Shown here in pieces: positions 52,011-63,637 of a stretch of 64,000 nt of DNA; within the stretch, counting starts at the first letter, position 1, and the number at the start of each line of letters is the position of its first letter. Source of the stretch: Heliopora coerulea (lineage: Eukaryota > Cnidaria > Anthozoa > Scleralcyonacea > Helioporidae); the NCBI GenBank assembly GCA_030142905.1, contig JASJOG010000106.1, positions 931,001 to 995,000 on the forward strand, read 5' to 3'. The position numbers and the translations under genes are program-made. Under the pieces are notes generated by a model. It had not been told where the DNA came from. It saw only the letters and a list, made by a program, of their open reading frames with translations, and ran no database searches.

Positions 52011-52646
52011 CAGAAATAGTGGAGTGCAAAAATTATATAGTTTTTGAAAGTTAGCTTAAAAGCTGGGGGTTTTTTTGTCAAAGTTGTACTAGTCCAGTAA
52101 ATGAATTTTCAACTAGAACAATGGGATCTATGGTAGTCTTCACTTACTCTTGCATTAATGGTCACAATTTTTACTGGAATTCCCAACCACTTATAAATGA
52201 AATACTAGCAGCAGAATTTTGACCACACAACACAAGATGGTATTACCTTCCAACTAACTAATAATAATAAATAATAACTAATAACAGAACTCTCAAATAT
52301 AAAAGGAATGTCTTCACTGCACCTCCGTTCCTGTTTTCCTCCTTGAGATATTAATTTGTTCCATATTTAATAATTATAGTTTGGACCTCAAGTAAGTTTA
52401 TATCATGGCAGCTTATTGGAAAATCCTGTACATTTTTACTGTTATTCAATGAAACCACGTAATACTTCCCGTTTGAATGCACGCCATCGTAAACACCATA
52501 ACAAACAAGTCCGTTGCCTGTTATTCCCGTCACTACAGAAAATAGAATGGCATGACTCAACTAGGAACCTTAAAGGACAGGGGTTGGGTGGTAGCATGGT
52601 AGTATCAATGCACCGTCGGTTGATTTTGATAATTTTGAGTGAAGTA

Positions 52647-54036
52647 CAGGGGGTTGTCAAAAAAAAAGAGCCCCCAGAGGAAACACGTTGTAAATAATAC
52701 TTAATGCAAAATTGTCCAAAATTGTCCCACAATTTTTGTGGAGACGTTTTCATTTTAAAAAGCTTGATGTCAGTGTGACAAAATGTGAAGAAAGATGGGA
52801 AAGCAGAAAGAACAAAGTGCGGAAAAAGCAAAGAAGAAATTTGGAGGAAATCAAAAAATTCTTGGTTGTATTCGGCTGGATGTAGTGCTAAGAAGATTGC
52901 TGCTGAGTTTTCTTTAAGCTATTCGTGGGCCAAGAAACTTTGTCGGCGACTAAAGAACGGAGACAACGACGAAAGGAAATCTGGCTCTGGTAGACAACGC
53001 CTCGAGAAGATCGTTATCTGGTCGAAGAAGCTTTAAAGGCACGAGACTCCGCAGACGTCTGCCCAACGGCTGGTGATCTGGCCAGTGCGCTAAGGGAGCG
53101 CTCATCAACTAAAATTTCGACAGCAACCGTTCAACGACGTCTCCGGGAACGGAATATAAAGAAGTGTGCCAAAACAAAGAAGCTATTTGTAAGCGCTGTT
53201 AATCGCCGTAAGCGTGTTGAATTTGCTCGGCGACATCGTGACTGGACAATAGAAGAATGGAAAAAGGTTCTTTGGTCTGACGAAACACCCTGTTGCATCC
53301 CAAGTCGAACCCGTCAGTATGTTTGGCGTACTCCTCAAGAGAAGTATTCTCCTCGATGCTTACGAGGCACCGTTAAACATCAGAAGAAAATAATGGTGTG
53401 GGGTTGTTTCTCGTGGTATGGAGTTGGTGTTCTGTATCACATTAAAGGAATACTAAATAAGGAAAAATACAGACAAATCCTAATTTATCAAATGCCTCCG
53501 TCAGCTCGAAGACTTCAAGGGGATGACTTTGTTTTCCAACATGACAATGACCCTAAACACACGTCACTCCTTGTCAAAAATTATCTGCAAAACCAGCAAA
53601 TAGAAGTTCTCCCCTGGCCACCCCAAAGTCCAGATTTGAATCCCATTGAGAACCTGTGGTCAGAGCTTGATCGTCAAACCGAACGAAGAAGTCGTAACAG
53701 CAAAGACGAACTATTCAAACAGTTAAAAGAACAGTGGGAGAAATTGCGCCCAGATTATTTAAAGAAACTGGTTGAAAGTATGCCAAGAAGATGTGAAAAA
53801 GTTATTAAAAGCCATGGTTTCCCCATTGACTATTAAATGACTGGGGTTTTTTTTTGTTGACGTTTATTGACATTTAAATAAAATAATAAAGCAATTGTTT
53901 AGTGTTTAGTGTTTAGTGTATGAAACATTGTTTAGTGTAAAATTCATGTAATCCGTCATTTCAGAATCATTCCACAACAAATATTATCTTGAAACGTGGT
54001 TTCTAATGGGGGGATCTTTTTTTTGACAACCGCCTG
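52647..54036 (+). mobile_element. Tc1/mariner transposon, near intact
   Basis: Inverted ends CAGGGGGTTGTCAAAAAAAA and GACAACCGCCTG lie between TA dinucleotides (52645-52646 and 54037-54038). Length is 1390 bp, typical of Tc1 elements. It codes for a DD34E-type transposase split by a single frameshift. Confidence 0.88.
52785..53836 (+). pseudogene. Tc1-like transposase with one frameshift
   Basis: The first frame (to about 53004) carries the helix-turn-helix region GCSAKKIAAEFSLSYSWAKK. A one-base shift near 53005 leads into a frame open from about 53006 to 53836: VQRRLRERNIKKCAKTKKLF, the first catalytic Asp in VLWSDE, FQHDNDPKHTS with the second Asp, and SPDLNPIENLW with the final Glu (DD34E). 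It ends in GFPIDY. Apart from the shift, no stops are seen in the second frame. Confidence 0.85.
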
Positions 54037-54039
54037 TAC

Positions 54040-56400
54040 ATCTACGTGGCTTGGGGAAATGAGGACAAAAAACTGCCGCTAAAAGGGTACATAAGATTTT
54101 ACACGAAAACGGCAGGGGTCCCTCCCCCACCTCTCGTTACACCCCTGATTGGGTGGTCCATGACGTCACAGAGAAGAGGAAAGTCAAGAACCATGAAAAC
54201 CATTATCATCTTTAGAAACCTTTCAAATAAAACACACTTAGTTTCCGTTTCATTCCCTCCTTAACGAGCAAAGAGAAAACAAATAATTCGAGTGAGTTGA
54301 GAGTTCAATATCGATGATTAAAAATCTTAGCATTATTAATTAAAGATATTCCTGATCCAGTTGGTTGTACTATATAACCAAGGCATCTTTTGCGAAAGTA
54401 GGAACCCAGTGACTCTTTGATCACTTCTTCATGCGTTTTTGTAAGTTTCTCTATCTTAAACATATCAGCAAATTTGATTCTCAGCAGTCAGATATAAAAC
54501 GTTAATGGAAACATATGCCATTTTTGTCACGGAATGTAACGTATGAGCTCATTAACAAATCACAATATATGTTGCCTTTCACATTTTACAGGCTCTGTCT
54601 CTATTGATCTAAGATAACAGTGGGATCGACCATTCTATTCACCTGGCCAGTAGATTGGAGGATGAACATTAACAGACTGAAGTCTAGCCCATGTGGTGAC
54701 ATTACATGCGAAACAAAGCGTCGATATTTCATGTTTATTAGCTTTCAAAATGACGGTTTGATGAATATTTACATCCAACACTAATAACCGAGGAAGGTGA
54801 ACAAAATCTTGTAAGTGTTATTTGACAATTTCAAAACAATGATCAAGATTTAATTAAATTCGCCAGTTTACCATAAATCTTGGGTAAGAACAATGGTGTT
54901 CACAAAATTTACTTTTTAATTTCTATATTTGCTGTATCAATTGATGTACGACGGAATTAACTGCATGGACAATTAACAATAAAAGAGAGTACCTCAATTT
55001 ATTAGCATGTGTCTAAAAATATTTCTTTTAAATTTTATCCTTCTTTTAAACTTCTCTATGTACATCATTAAAGTGCACACAACGTCTATTTTTTTTCTTG
55101 TTCGATTGGTTAATCTGCCGCGTCGGGTGGATTCAGATGACGTATATCAGAGTTTTAATTCACAAATATTTTCAGAGATACCGCGTTTTAAACACAGCAT
55201 TTTCAAAGTCATGAGCGGAGAAACACTGTAAATTGAGGTCAATGCGGAACATTTCAAACTGAAGTTGAACGTCAAAAATTTATAATTTGGTTTCCTGCTA
55301 ACTTCTAGAAAGTTCCTTTTGAATGTGAATCCCCAGACTTTCGAGCATTTGGTTAGTGATCAGGCTACTGGCTTGTAACTTTATTTTGTTGCATTCTCGC
55401 TTTCACTTCGTAAGCGTTAGCCCGTTTAGTTCTACCGGTCATAATTTAAAAATACTTATTGTCGACCTCTTTAAATGGCGATATCTTTGGGAATATTGAC
55501 TTGTAAATGCTGTGTTTTGCTTCAGCTGAATCCTCTCGATATAGCGGACACACATTAATCGCATAAACATACATTTCAAAAAATGGTAAATTGCGTGAAT
55601 TGAAAAAATAATTGCATCTCATATGTTTTCATATTTGAACTTACGTTATATAACTGTTTTATATACAAAACACCAGGTTATTGTTGACTTCATCTCAGTT
55701 CCCTCACACTATAGTGGTTTTGTTCGAAACCTAAGTTTCTCGTCTTCGTATTTATGGCTGTAGACAACATTCACAACTTTTCTATTTCGTTAAAAACCGC
55801 TTCTTCAGCACTGAATGTTATATATACAATAAGAGCGGCTCATCTGTATGGGATTTACAAAAGCAAACCGTAGTAAATCCTGTACAGGTCAGCCGTGAAT
55901 ATCCAACAAAAGTATCTAGAGCTAAAAAAGTTTAAAAAAAATTAGAAAAAATCTCGTGTCAGATTTACGACTATTGATTCAACATTAATTCCTTTACATT
56001 TGCGTTTTCGTCATGAATTTTCCATAATTTATATTACTGTTAAATTATTTTACGTTGTATTACTGTCAAAGATAATTTTAAATTGACTAATAAACCCAGC
56101 GATGCTTTTCGGCACATGCTATGTACGTTACAAAGTCACCGAAATACCAGGCTAAAGCCGTCATTGGTTCTTGCACACCAGTTTGCTTTTTTTTTTTTTT
56201 TTGTTTTCATATTTTAGATTCTATTCCCTCTAGGGACGATTATAATAACGAGGTAGCTGTGAGTAGCAGAAATAAGTTTTTACTGAGCAAGATCTGTATC
56301 TGCTAAGTAGTCTGAAGGCTCAATATTAATTAACTCTGCACGAGGAGAAATGCTGAAAGCAAAGCCAGGCATCCTACGGTTGTAACTAAGGCCCGATAAA
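54040..56400. other. Gene-free stretch downstream of DEPTOR
   Basis: AT-rich sequence with only short open frames (longest about 74 codons at 55007). No recognised exon, RNA or element. Confidence 0.5.
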
Positions 56401-56416
56401 AAACGTTTAGGACCAT

Positions 56417-56548
56417 TCACGGTCCCCTGACATTATACATTACAACGAGGTCAATTACTTTGGGAGAATTCAGAATTTCTTGGGCAACTTGCTTGTGAGA
56501 CCATCTCAACACATTCTTTCCATTAACAGAGTAGATGTACTGTCGTAT
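56417..56548 (-). CDS. DEPTOR: DEPTOR terminal exon: PDZ domain, second half
   Basis: [20 protein letters not shown] then [20 protein letters not shown] and a TGA. Matches the family VCQFVVSVNG-NVL pattern and the last PDZ strand. Acceptor CTATAG. The protein ends three residues after the last strand, as in DEPTOR. Confidence 0.88.
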   Translation of the reverse strand: MRQYIYSVNGKNVLRWSHKQVAQEILNSPKVIDLVVMYNVRGP

Positions 56549-57163
56549 CTATAGCACAAGGAAAACGTACGCATTAGTTTGAGTATCATCTGTTTGAAGC
56601 ACGAAGAGAAAATCTTATAACTATAAGTTAATCAATTCGCTGAAATTTTTTGTCTAATCGGTCTGGTGTTACTGTAATGTCGAATTAGTTTATAATAAAA
56701 TATATTTCACTTGTGTTGGATAAAAACGCGACCAGAAATATGCTTCAAACTACTTTTTGCTTAGTGCGTCTAGCTGAATGCGTAAATTTTTTATGAAAAA
56801 AGAAAAATTCCTAATCCAATGGTCAATAGATCTTTTCAAGCAATATCTTAGAGGAGAATGAAACAAAACGTCGAAGATATAAAAACCTTGAATGATAGAT
56901 GAACGTTCGTCACGCTCTATTCTCAGGAAAGACGATTTTTGAGTCCCAGACGGGATCTAACCCGAAACCTTCAGATGACTGGTGAGACGCTCTAACCACT
57001 GAGCTACCAAGACTCAGATGGTGAGCTAAGGTGCACGTTTTTAAGAACAGAGCGGGACGAACGTTCATCTACCATTCCAGATAACTCCCAGCTCCCACAT
57101 TTCCAATATATGTGTATGTGTGTGTATATATTTGTATATATATATATATATACATATATATGT

Positions 57164-57262
<99 letters not shown>

Positions 57263-57311
57263 TATGTGTATATGTATATATATATACACACATACACATA
57301 TACATGTTGAT

Positions 57312-57358
<47 letters not shown>

Positions 57359-60300
57359 CAACAACATTATTAACATATAGTGACTTCCGCTTAGATCGCA
57401 CGTATGTCGAACTTGCACCTTAGCTCATCGTCTGAGTCTTGGTAGCTCAATGGTTGGAGTGTCTCAACGGTCATCATAAGGTTGCGCGTTCGATCCCCGT
57501 TTGGGGCTCAGAAATCGTTTTCCTGAGGAAAGAGCTTGAAAAATGTTCATCTATCATTCAAGATATCTCCAAGCTCCCACACTTCCAAAATATATATCGC
57601 AACGATATAAGAACCTTCCTGGCATCAAATACTATTTTTAAAAAAATTAAGTTACTGGAAGCAATTCAAATGGACTTATAGTCACATTTAAAACAGACTA
57701 AATTTTAAATAGAAGTATGAAGGCTCAATTTTTTAATTAAAAATTTTAGGGGTATGTTGTTGACAATCCAGTAGATTTTAGGAATTTTTGACGTATTTGT
57801 TTTTCACAAGTAATACAAACTACATTATCTAAGTAATAAAATGGACAGGATATCTACAATTACTTTGCCCATCAAATGTACATACCCCAGGGGAATTTCA
57901 ATGAAAAACGGTGAGCCGGGGACCCTCTGCATCACATTATTTACACAAACTGTATGAGGGGCCCAATCTCAGTCTTCTCCAGTCTAAAAATCGTCTCGAG
58001 TCACTTTAAACACCAGATGTAAGGCAATCTGAAGTGCAGTGAGGTCAGGCAAGGCCAGGTCAGGTCAGGTAACGTAAGATAACGTAAGGTAACGCAAGAT
58101 ATGGCAAAGCGAGGTCATGTCAGGCGAGGCGAGGCGAGGCGAAGCGAGGAAAGGCAAGGCAAGGTAAAGCAAGGTAAATTAATGTGAACTGCGTTGTGAT
58201 AAGGCAAGGTGACTAGAGTAAGGTGGGGTCAGGTGAGGTTGGTTAAGGTAAGGTCAGGTAAGTGAAGTCGGGTAAACCAAAGTAAGGTTAGGTAAGATAA
58301 AGTGAAGCAAGATAAGGTAAGATAAGGGCCTGACGAAGGGCCTTCGCTCGAAATGTTAGAAAACTACTCTGTACATTTCGGCAGTACTCTGACCTTCCCG
58401 ATTATTTCACTTCGATTTCCACACTGCCTGCCCAGCACTCTATTTTTATTTAAGGTAAGATAAGGTCAGATAAGATAAGGTAAGATAAGGTGAGGTAAGA
58501 TAAGGTTAGTGAAGGGAGGGTAAAGGAAGGTGACGAGACGTGACATGACCTACCGTACCGTGCACGTGGAGTTGACAAGACATAACATGACTAGGGATTA
58601 CAAGGCATGACAAGAAACAATTATACGGTTCGTTGCATACCTTCACGCCTGCCGCAGCACCTGGACCATTGGGATCAACAGTCTGAACATAAACTGGCGT
58701 ACTTCCACGAACAACAAACCCATAGCCTACTGCATCTCTCAATACCTAAAAATCAATGTTATTTTGTTTTAGAGTTTCGAAAGAAAACGTTGTCGTACAC
58801 TGTTACGCAATTCTAGAACAAAATGAAACTACCCCATACTCTTCCCTACCTTACACTTTCACCACACCATACACCTCTATACTACGCCACCCGCATCTCA
58901 CGACATCATATTGTACGACACCGCGCACTCAAGACCCCACACTAAACTAAACTAGATTAAACTAAACTGAACTAAACTAAACTGAACTAAACTAAACTGA
59001 ACTGAACTGAACTAAACTAAACTGAACTCAAAGGGACGGGGCTGAACTGACCTAAACTAAGCTAAATTAAGCTAAAAAACATCGAACTGTACAGCATAGC
59101 TGAACTGGGCCTTGCTTTAAAGCAGTAAGGAAAGCCAGTTAGGAAATGGCCTGCTCCCTCAAAGTTGTGTTCCCTTATTAAGATCTATGGAGAATTGGGA
59201 TTTAATTTAAATTCGGATACGTACCAGCCATATTTTATCGTGGAGCTCTGCAGTATAAATCGTAAATATGGGGTAAAACGTTTCATGGATTTACATCAGT
59301 AAAGAATTCAAGATTGCAACATGGTAGTGAATTAGACATAAAGTAGAGTGCTACTCTGGTTAGAGATTTAAGAATCCAAACTAGTTACCTATTTTAAGCA
59401 AGCTCAACACACTATCCATATTGAGTGGCACTGTACATCACGTCAAAATTTAGATCAGTTTTAACTTCCTATAGGCCGATATAACTTGACGTCCCAAAAG
59501 CCACATTATTGCACATTTTAATAAGAGATTCGTATTTATGTACATCAACATGCACATCATGCCTTGTCATCTGAATCTCCAAATATTTAGTCAAAACGAT
59601 CCATTCTTTTTTGTAATACCGTTTACTCACCGATATCCTCGCCATAACAAAAGGATTTCTCTTGTCCTCCAATTCTTCCACTGATACGTTCCTGAAGACG
59701 ACTATAAAAATGTTCATAAGGACTGTTTCAGCCATTCTTAACTGTCGTCTGCGTTGTAAAGCAGGGGCATACCGAGTGCAATGTCGTAAGAAGCGAACGG
59801 ATCCATTTTTGGACCCAAAAATATCTTGAATTTTAACGCTGTACAAACGTACTACTAAGCAATCAAAAGAGCATTCATAAAAACATATATACCATTGTAT
59901 ATATGTTGTAAACCATTGTAAAATTTCACATGTGAAATTAATTTTCGTATGTGAATCTGCCATTTAGTATATGAAATGCATGTTTCGGAACACCAACATT
60001 TCACATGTGAAATTTTGAATCAGTTTTTTTCATATATGCAATAGGTATTTCATATGTAAAAAGGCTCCCATTTCGTATGTGGGATGAAAATTTCATAGGT
60101 GAAAATGTTCAAATTCGATGTGTTTCTTATGTGAAACGACATGTGAAATTTTCTTAGGGTATGCAGCATCACCTCTACGAATATGGAGAGAAGTTAACTG
60201 TATTTGGCACAGCGACAACACAAATTGTACACAAACGTGTACACAAAACGTTGTCGTTCGACAAAGTGACATGGAAACAATCGAGTGTCAGCATCATACA

Positions 60301-63300
60301 CCTTACGACTCTATACCAAGACCACTTTCGAAAAATTCAATTCTATATAAGGCCTCCAGCTCGGAAACGAACCTGTAGTCCTGGTAATCTAGTGCAGTGC
60401 TCTGCCAACTGAGCGACGAAGGCCTTTGCCGAGAAGTTGGACACGAGTCCATTTCGTTCCATTCAATCCATTTCACATGGCGTGTAAAGGCCAAATATTC
60501 GTTTTGTATGGAAATATTTTGGTTTAAAATAATAGGACCGCGACATTTCTATACGAGCTTGGGTGTAGTACGACTCAGAAATTAGACGGGGCTTTTTTAA
60601 AAAAATTAATAAATGGTACAAGTGCAGTTTAGGGGATGCACCTAGCTACTGACCTTTGCAGTCGGCTCAACAACAAAATTATCAGTTTTCCTCGGAATAT
60701 TTAAATGGAGCCGTGACCACAGTCAAAGTTTGACTGTCAAGCATTAATTGACCTTAGTGTACGAAGATATCGTTCAATTTACAAAAGATAAAGAAACTCT
60801 ATAACCAATAATAATCCTAACCCTAACCTTAATCTTAACCCTAACCCCAACCCCAACCCTAACTAAATACAAGTGGTTATAACATTTTTAATAAACCCAC
60901 TTCACTTTGCGTTGTTTCTGTCAAAATTTTCCCGCCAAATCTTACTTTACTCGACTATTGAGCCAGTAATACTAGTCAGCATCCAGGTGCGTCCGCTAAA
61001 CTGCAATCTAGCTCAATAACTTAATAAATCAATAAACAAACAAATAAACAAATATTAAAAGAACACAAAAAAACCAAGCAGAATCGTTGATATTAGAATC
61101 ACCACTTTGAAAATAAAATTGTGTGAGAAGAAATATCTCAAGGATATTCCCGTGAATTGCGTTAAAGATTTTTCGGCTACGGTATATCCTTAGACGAAAG
61201 TATCACGTGGAGAATTTAGGGTTAGCTTACACATCAATGTTTTGGAGGGTGAGGCTAAGAAAGGAGAGCGAACGGGGGTTAGTTTGTTGCCACAGGGCAA
61301 CCGCACACAAAATATTTACCGCATGCCCGTCCTTATCGCCGACCACCACGACTCCCACTTTACGGTGATACTACAGGTTAATGGTAGTTTAAACAGAACA
61401 CTGCCGTGGTAACTTATCACATTCTTAGTCTTTATATCATTTCACAATGTTAGTAGAAAATACGTTAATTTCTAAACGAAAATTTCATCTATAATTTCAA
61501 ATGTGAATATTTCACATGTGAACTTTTTACTCGACATAAAGAGTTGGTACATTTTCTCCCACGTGAAGTACTTGATTCGTATGCGAAATGGCTGGTGAAA
61601 TGTCTGTAAACGTAGCTAAATTAGTTTTTCTTTGTTTAAATATTTTCTTGCGCGGAACAAATTCACAAGTTGGATTACGATTGAAGGTAAAACTATTTCC
61701 TAACATTATAAAAAATTAAATCTTCAGTAAGTAAGTAAGTAAATCTTCAAAAAGTAAATCTTCTCACCTGGTCTGGGAGACGGAGATAAACCACCTTCTC
61801 TGGACGTTGATATTGGAGTTTTCGGTGGTGTAGCGGAACTCGAGTGTCGACGCCGATTCATTTCTAAATTAAAGACATTTAAATTTTATTTTAATTTCGT
61901 GATTTAAAACGTCATTAATCCTTTCCAGTGCATGAACATAAAATTTCGTAAAGCTGAAATCTATTTATTATTGATTAATCGAAGGCATGCAATCCAAGAT
62001 GCCAATATGGCGAGACCAGTATTTTCGAGTGTTCATGCAGCTTTTAAAACTAACTTGTTTGATGATAAATGTCAAGTTAAATCCTATATTATATATAAGG
62101 ATAATACATATTGTATATACTAAATATATGTTAGATATATATTTTATTTTACATTATATATTATATCATATATTATATATTGCATTAGATATTACTTTAT
62201 ACATTATATGTTACATTATATACACTATATATTGTACACTATTTTTATACACTATATATTATGTACTATATATACACATACTATATATACACATACTATA
62301 TATACATATGTTATTTTGTATTTACATAGTTGTATATATACACATATATTTGCTTAAAACTAAACAACAAACAAATATATAAACTTTCAAATATAACAGG
62401 GTAGCGTTTGGCGACGAGAGTTTTGTGTGTAGTTGATGGTCGCCATGTACTGTCAGTATCGCGTACTTGCCGTGTAATGTCGTCCATTAAAGAACATCTT
62501 TGTCGATCTATTGTGCCTGAATTCCCACCTCGGCTCGGACGGCAGCTTATATACCGACGCACTCGCATTATTAAAGAGCCTCAGCATCGGCAAGAACATT
62601 ACGACTGTATTAATAAACATGTTTTGGAAAGCTTTCCAGAAATTTCCGTTCATTAAAAAAGTTACGTTTGAAAGTCTATGTCATCTGTGGTTTAGGTGAG
62701 AGCCGAAGAAAACGCAGGTTCACCAAAACGTATTTGTTAATGAAGTTATACTATTTTGAAAGTTTGTACACATTCTTGAATCAGTATATAATTACATTTA
62801 GTGACATAAATCTAATACATTCATGAATCAATGTACGACCAGGTTTTGTATTTAGCAATTCAGAATTGCACTTGCTTTTATTACATTAACATTCACCAGC
62901 AACCGCTCACCTTTTGAGTTTCTGATATTGAGCTTCGCGACATCGTGGTAAATATTATAAAGTTCGTTCATTGGCCAGACAGCGGAAGTGTAAGGATTTT
63001 GTTTTGCGATTGTGTCTTTCACATTTAATAAATCCATTAGTTTTAAACTTTTCAGATCTTCTATCGTGAACTGATAGTATAGATCATCGTCTTTGAATTC
63101 GACATTTTTTTCACTGGACACTATAGTGAGGAAAAGATACAAGTCTTAGAAAGATCGCAAGGGATATTCCATGAAGGATAAAACAGCCAATTCCTTAGTA
63201 GCTTTCGAAAACACAGTTTACCGTAAAACCTATATTACATTAAACCATATTACGAAAAACAAGGGGTTTATTATTACCGTTTGCGTGGAGAAAGTGCTGT

Positions 63301-63637
63301 GTGTATGGTTTGGTGTATAACGATACGCGCCTCCATTACCATGATAACAGTTAATTCTCACTTGTTGAGAGGGTGCCATTTGTCAGGGTGGTTTCGTCTG
63401 AAACAACCTAAATATAGCTGGCTACATTTCTGAGACTAACTCTTTTTAGACTTACATTGTTTTATTAGTCCACTTTCAAGCAACATTATCCCAACTTCAA
63501 CGCCGTTTTCCCTGGAGCTGACTTCTCCGTTTGTAACCAACCAATCCACCAGTCGGTTTCCAACAAAACAAGTTTTGAAATATCGACCGTTACACCGAAT
63601 GTCTTGCAGAACAAACTGCTTTTGGTCGGACAGAATT
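56417..63637 (-). CDS. DEPTOR: DEPTOR (DEP-PDZ mTOR inhibitor), 3' half, 5' end beyond window
   Basis: Six exons join in phase: 63637-63456, 63120-62911, 61863-61768, 59701-59631, 58745-58641 and 56548-56417. They encode the second DEP domain, a Ser/Pro-rich linker and a single PDZ domain, the order in vertebrate DEPTOR. The PDZ start [20 protein letters not shown] corresponds to the family GDAVGWGFVVRG motif, and the preceding [12 protein letters not shown] matches the SEEL segment. In vertebrates DEPTOR binds mTOR through the PDZ domain and restrains mTORC1 and mTORC2. P-Rex proteins share DEP and PDZ domains but have a second PDZ and long C-terminus; here a stop directly follows one PDZ. 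The first DEP domain and start lie to the right of 64000. Confidence 0.88.
56880..57600. mobile_element. Inverted pair of tRNA-like SINEs around a TA/TG tract
   Basis: Left arm (minus) has a tRNA-like block at 56939-57014; right arm (plus) at 57434-57510. Both share GAGTCTTGGTAGCTCA-type A boxes and the CTGAGGAAAGAGCTTG tail. A microsatellite core (57110-57355) separates them. DEPTOR intron context. Confidence 0.65.
57110..57357. repeat. TA/TG compound microsatellite
   Basis: Runs of TATA, TGTGTG and ATAC. All long Tyr-Ile open frames here are repeat artefacts. Confidence 0.95.
58020..58545 (+). repeat. Pentamer-like array (AAGGT/AGGCA)n
   Basis: A degenerate array of pentamers such as AGGTA, AAGGC and AGGTC. 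An inserted non-repeat block (58328-58455) interrupts it and carries a GACGAAGGGCCTTCGCTCGA stem-loop typical of retroelement tails. Confidence 0.75.
58328..58455 (+). mobile_element. PLE-type 3'-tail insertion inside the pentamer array
   Basis: Starts GGCCTGACGAAGGGCCTTCG and contains CTGACGA, a stem-loop and GAAA (58330-58353), ending CTATTTTTATTT. The array resumes on its right. It has no stem III and so is not counted as a ribozyme. Confidence 0.45.
58641..58745 (-). CDS. DEPTOR: DEPTOR exon: PDZ domain, first half
   Basis: [20 protein letters not shown] then [15 protein letters not shown]: carboxylate-binding loop GYGF and the PDZ beta-B strand. Phase 0 on both sides; donor GTATGC. Confidence 0.92.
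58938..59080 (+). repeat. Pentamer array (AACTA/AACTG)n
   Basis: Near-perfect five-base repeats such as AACTAAACTGAACTAAACTA, becoming irregular to the right. Confidence 0.9.
59631..59701 (-). CDS. DEPTOR: DEPTOR exon: pre-PDZ segment
   Basis: [20 protein letters not shown] then RIS. Acceptor TTTATAG ends at 59702; choosing the alternative AG nearer the exon would break the frame. Donor GTGAGT, phase 0. Confidence 0.85.
59915..60160. mobile_element. TTTCACATGTGAAA-type MITE
   Basis: Repeated TTTCACATGTGAAATT and GTATGTGAATCTGCC motifs, shared with 13655-13985. Palindromic, non-coding. Confidence 0.6.
60351..60424 (-). repeat. tRNA-like sequence with intact acceptor stem
   Basis: 74 nt on the minus strand: acceptor GGCCTTC pairs with GGAGGCC (one G-U), D stem GCTC/GAGC pairs, loop CTAGATT would give anticodon AGA. 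Two of the five anticodon-stem pairs and part of the T stem fail, and no terminator is clear. It is more likely a SINE head or tRNA pseudogene than an active tRNA-Ser gene. Confidence 0.5.
60815..60863 (-). repeat. Interstitial telomere-like tract (TTAGGG-type)
   Basis: Plus strand reads CCTAACCCTAACCTTAATCT followed by TAACCCTAACCCCAACC: seven to eight degenerate copies of CCCTAA. It lies in a DEPTOR intron. Confidence 0.8.
61470..61615. mobile_element. Decayed TTTCACATGTGAAA-type MITE
   Basis: Contains ATTTCACATGTGAACTTTTT and CGTATGCGAAATGGCT. Third copy of the family; ends not clear. Confidence 0.45.
61768..61863 (-). CDS. DEPTOR: DEPTOR exon: Ser/Pro-rich linker
   Basis: [20 protein letters not shown] followed by [11 protein letters not shown]. 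Several S/T-P sites and a basic patch are visible. Vertebrate DEPTOR has a phosphodegron in this linker (SSGYFS); it is not evident here. Acceptor ATTTAG, donor GTGAGA; phase 1 on both sides. Confidence 0.75.
62095..62340. repeat. AT-rich low-complexity tract
   Basis: Irregular TATATTATATA-type sequence with ACATACTATATATAC repeats. No coding meaning. Confidence 0.85.
62911..63120 (-). CDS. DEPTOR: DEPTOR exon: DEP end and linker
   Basis: [17 protein letters not shown] closes the DEP fold (F-D---LYQF), followed by LKLMDLL as in DEPTOR LMELL. Donor GTGAGC, phase 1. Confidence 0.88.
63456..63637 (-). CDS. DEPTOR: DEPTOR exon: second DEP domain, first part
   Basis: [31 protein letters not shown] and LLESGLIKQ: the F--CFVG--LVDWL and reA--LG--LLE-GLI pattern of DEP domains. 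Acceptor TTCTAG, donor GTAAGTC; phase 1 out. Confidence 0.88.

Noticed and set aside
55790..55820. Minus-strand CTGAAGA...GAAA, hammerhead-like
   Set aside because: Stem II is only three pairs, and no cleavage triplet or stem I follows.
57004..57380. Six overlapping Tyr-Ile frames
   Set aside because: Microsatellite artefacts on both strands.
58330..58353. Hammerhead ribozyme at CTGACGA...GAAA
   Set aside because: No stem III or stem I pairing; only the catalytic half with stem II is present.
60351..60424. A possible tRNA-Ser (AGA) gene
   Set aside because: Acceptor and D stems pair, but the anticodon and T stems are broken. Kept only as a tRNA-like repeat.
62311..62568. Minus frame between DEPTOR exons as an extra linker exon
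   Set aside because: The acceptor is weak, upstream stops are close, and neighbouring exons already join in phase without it.
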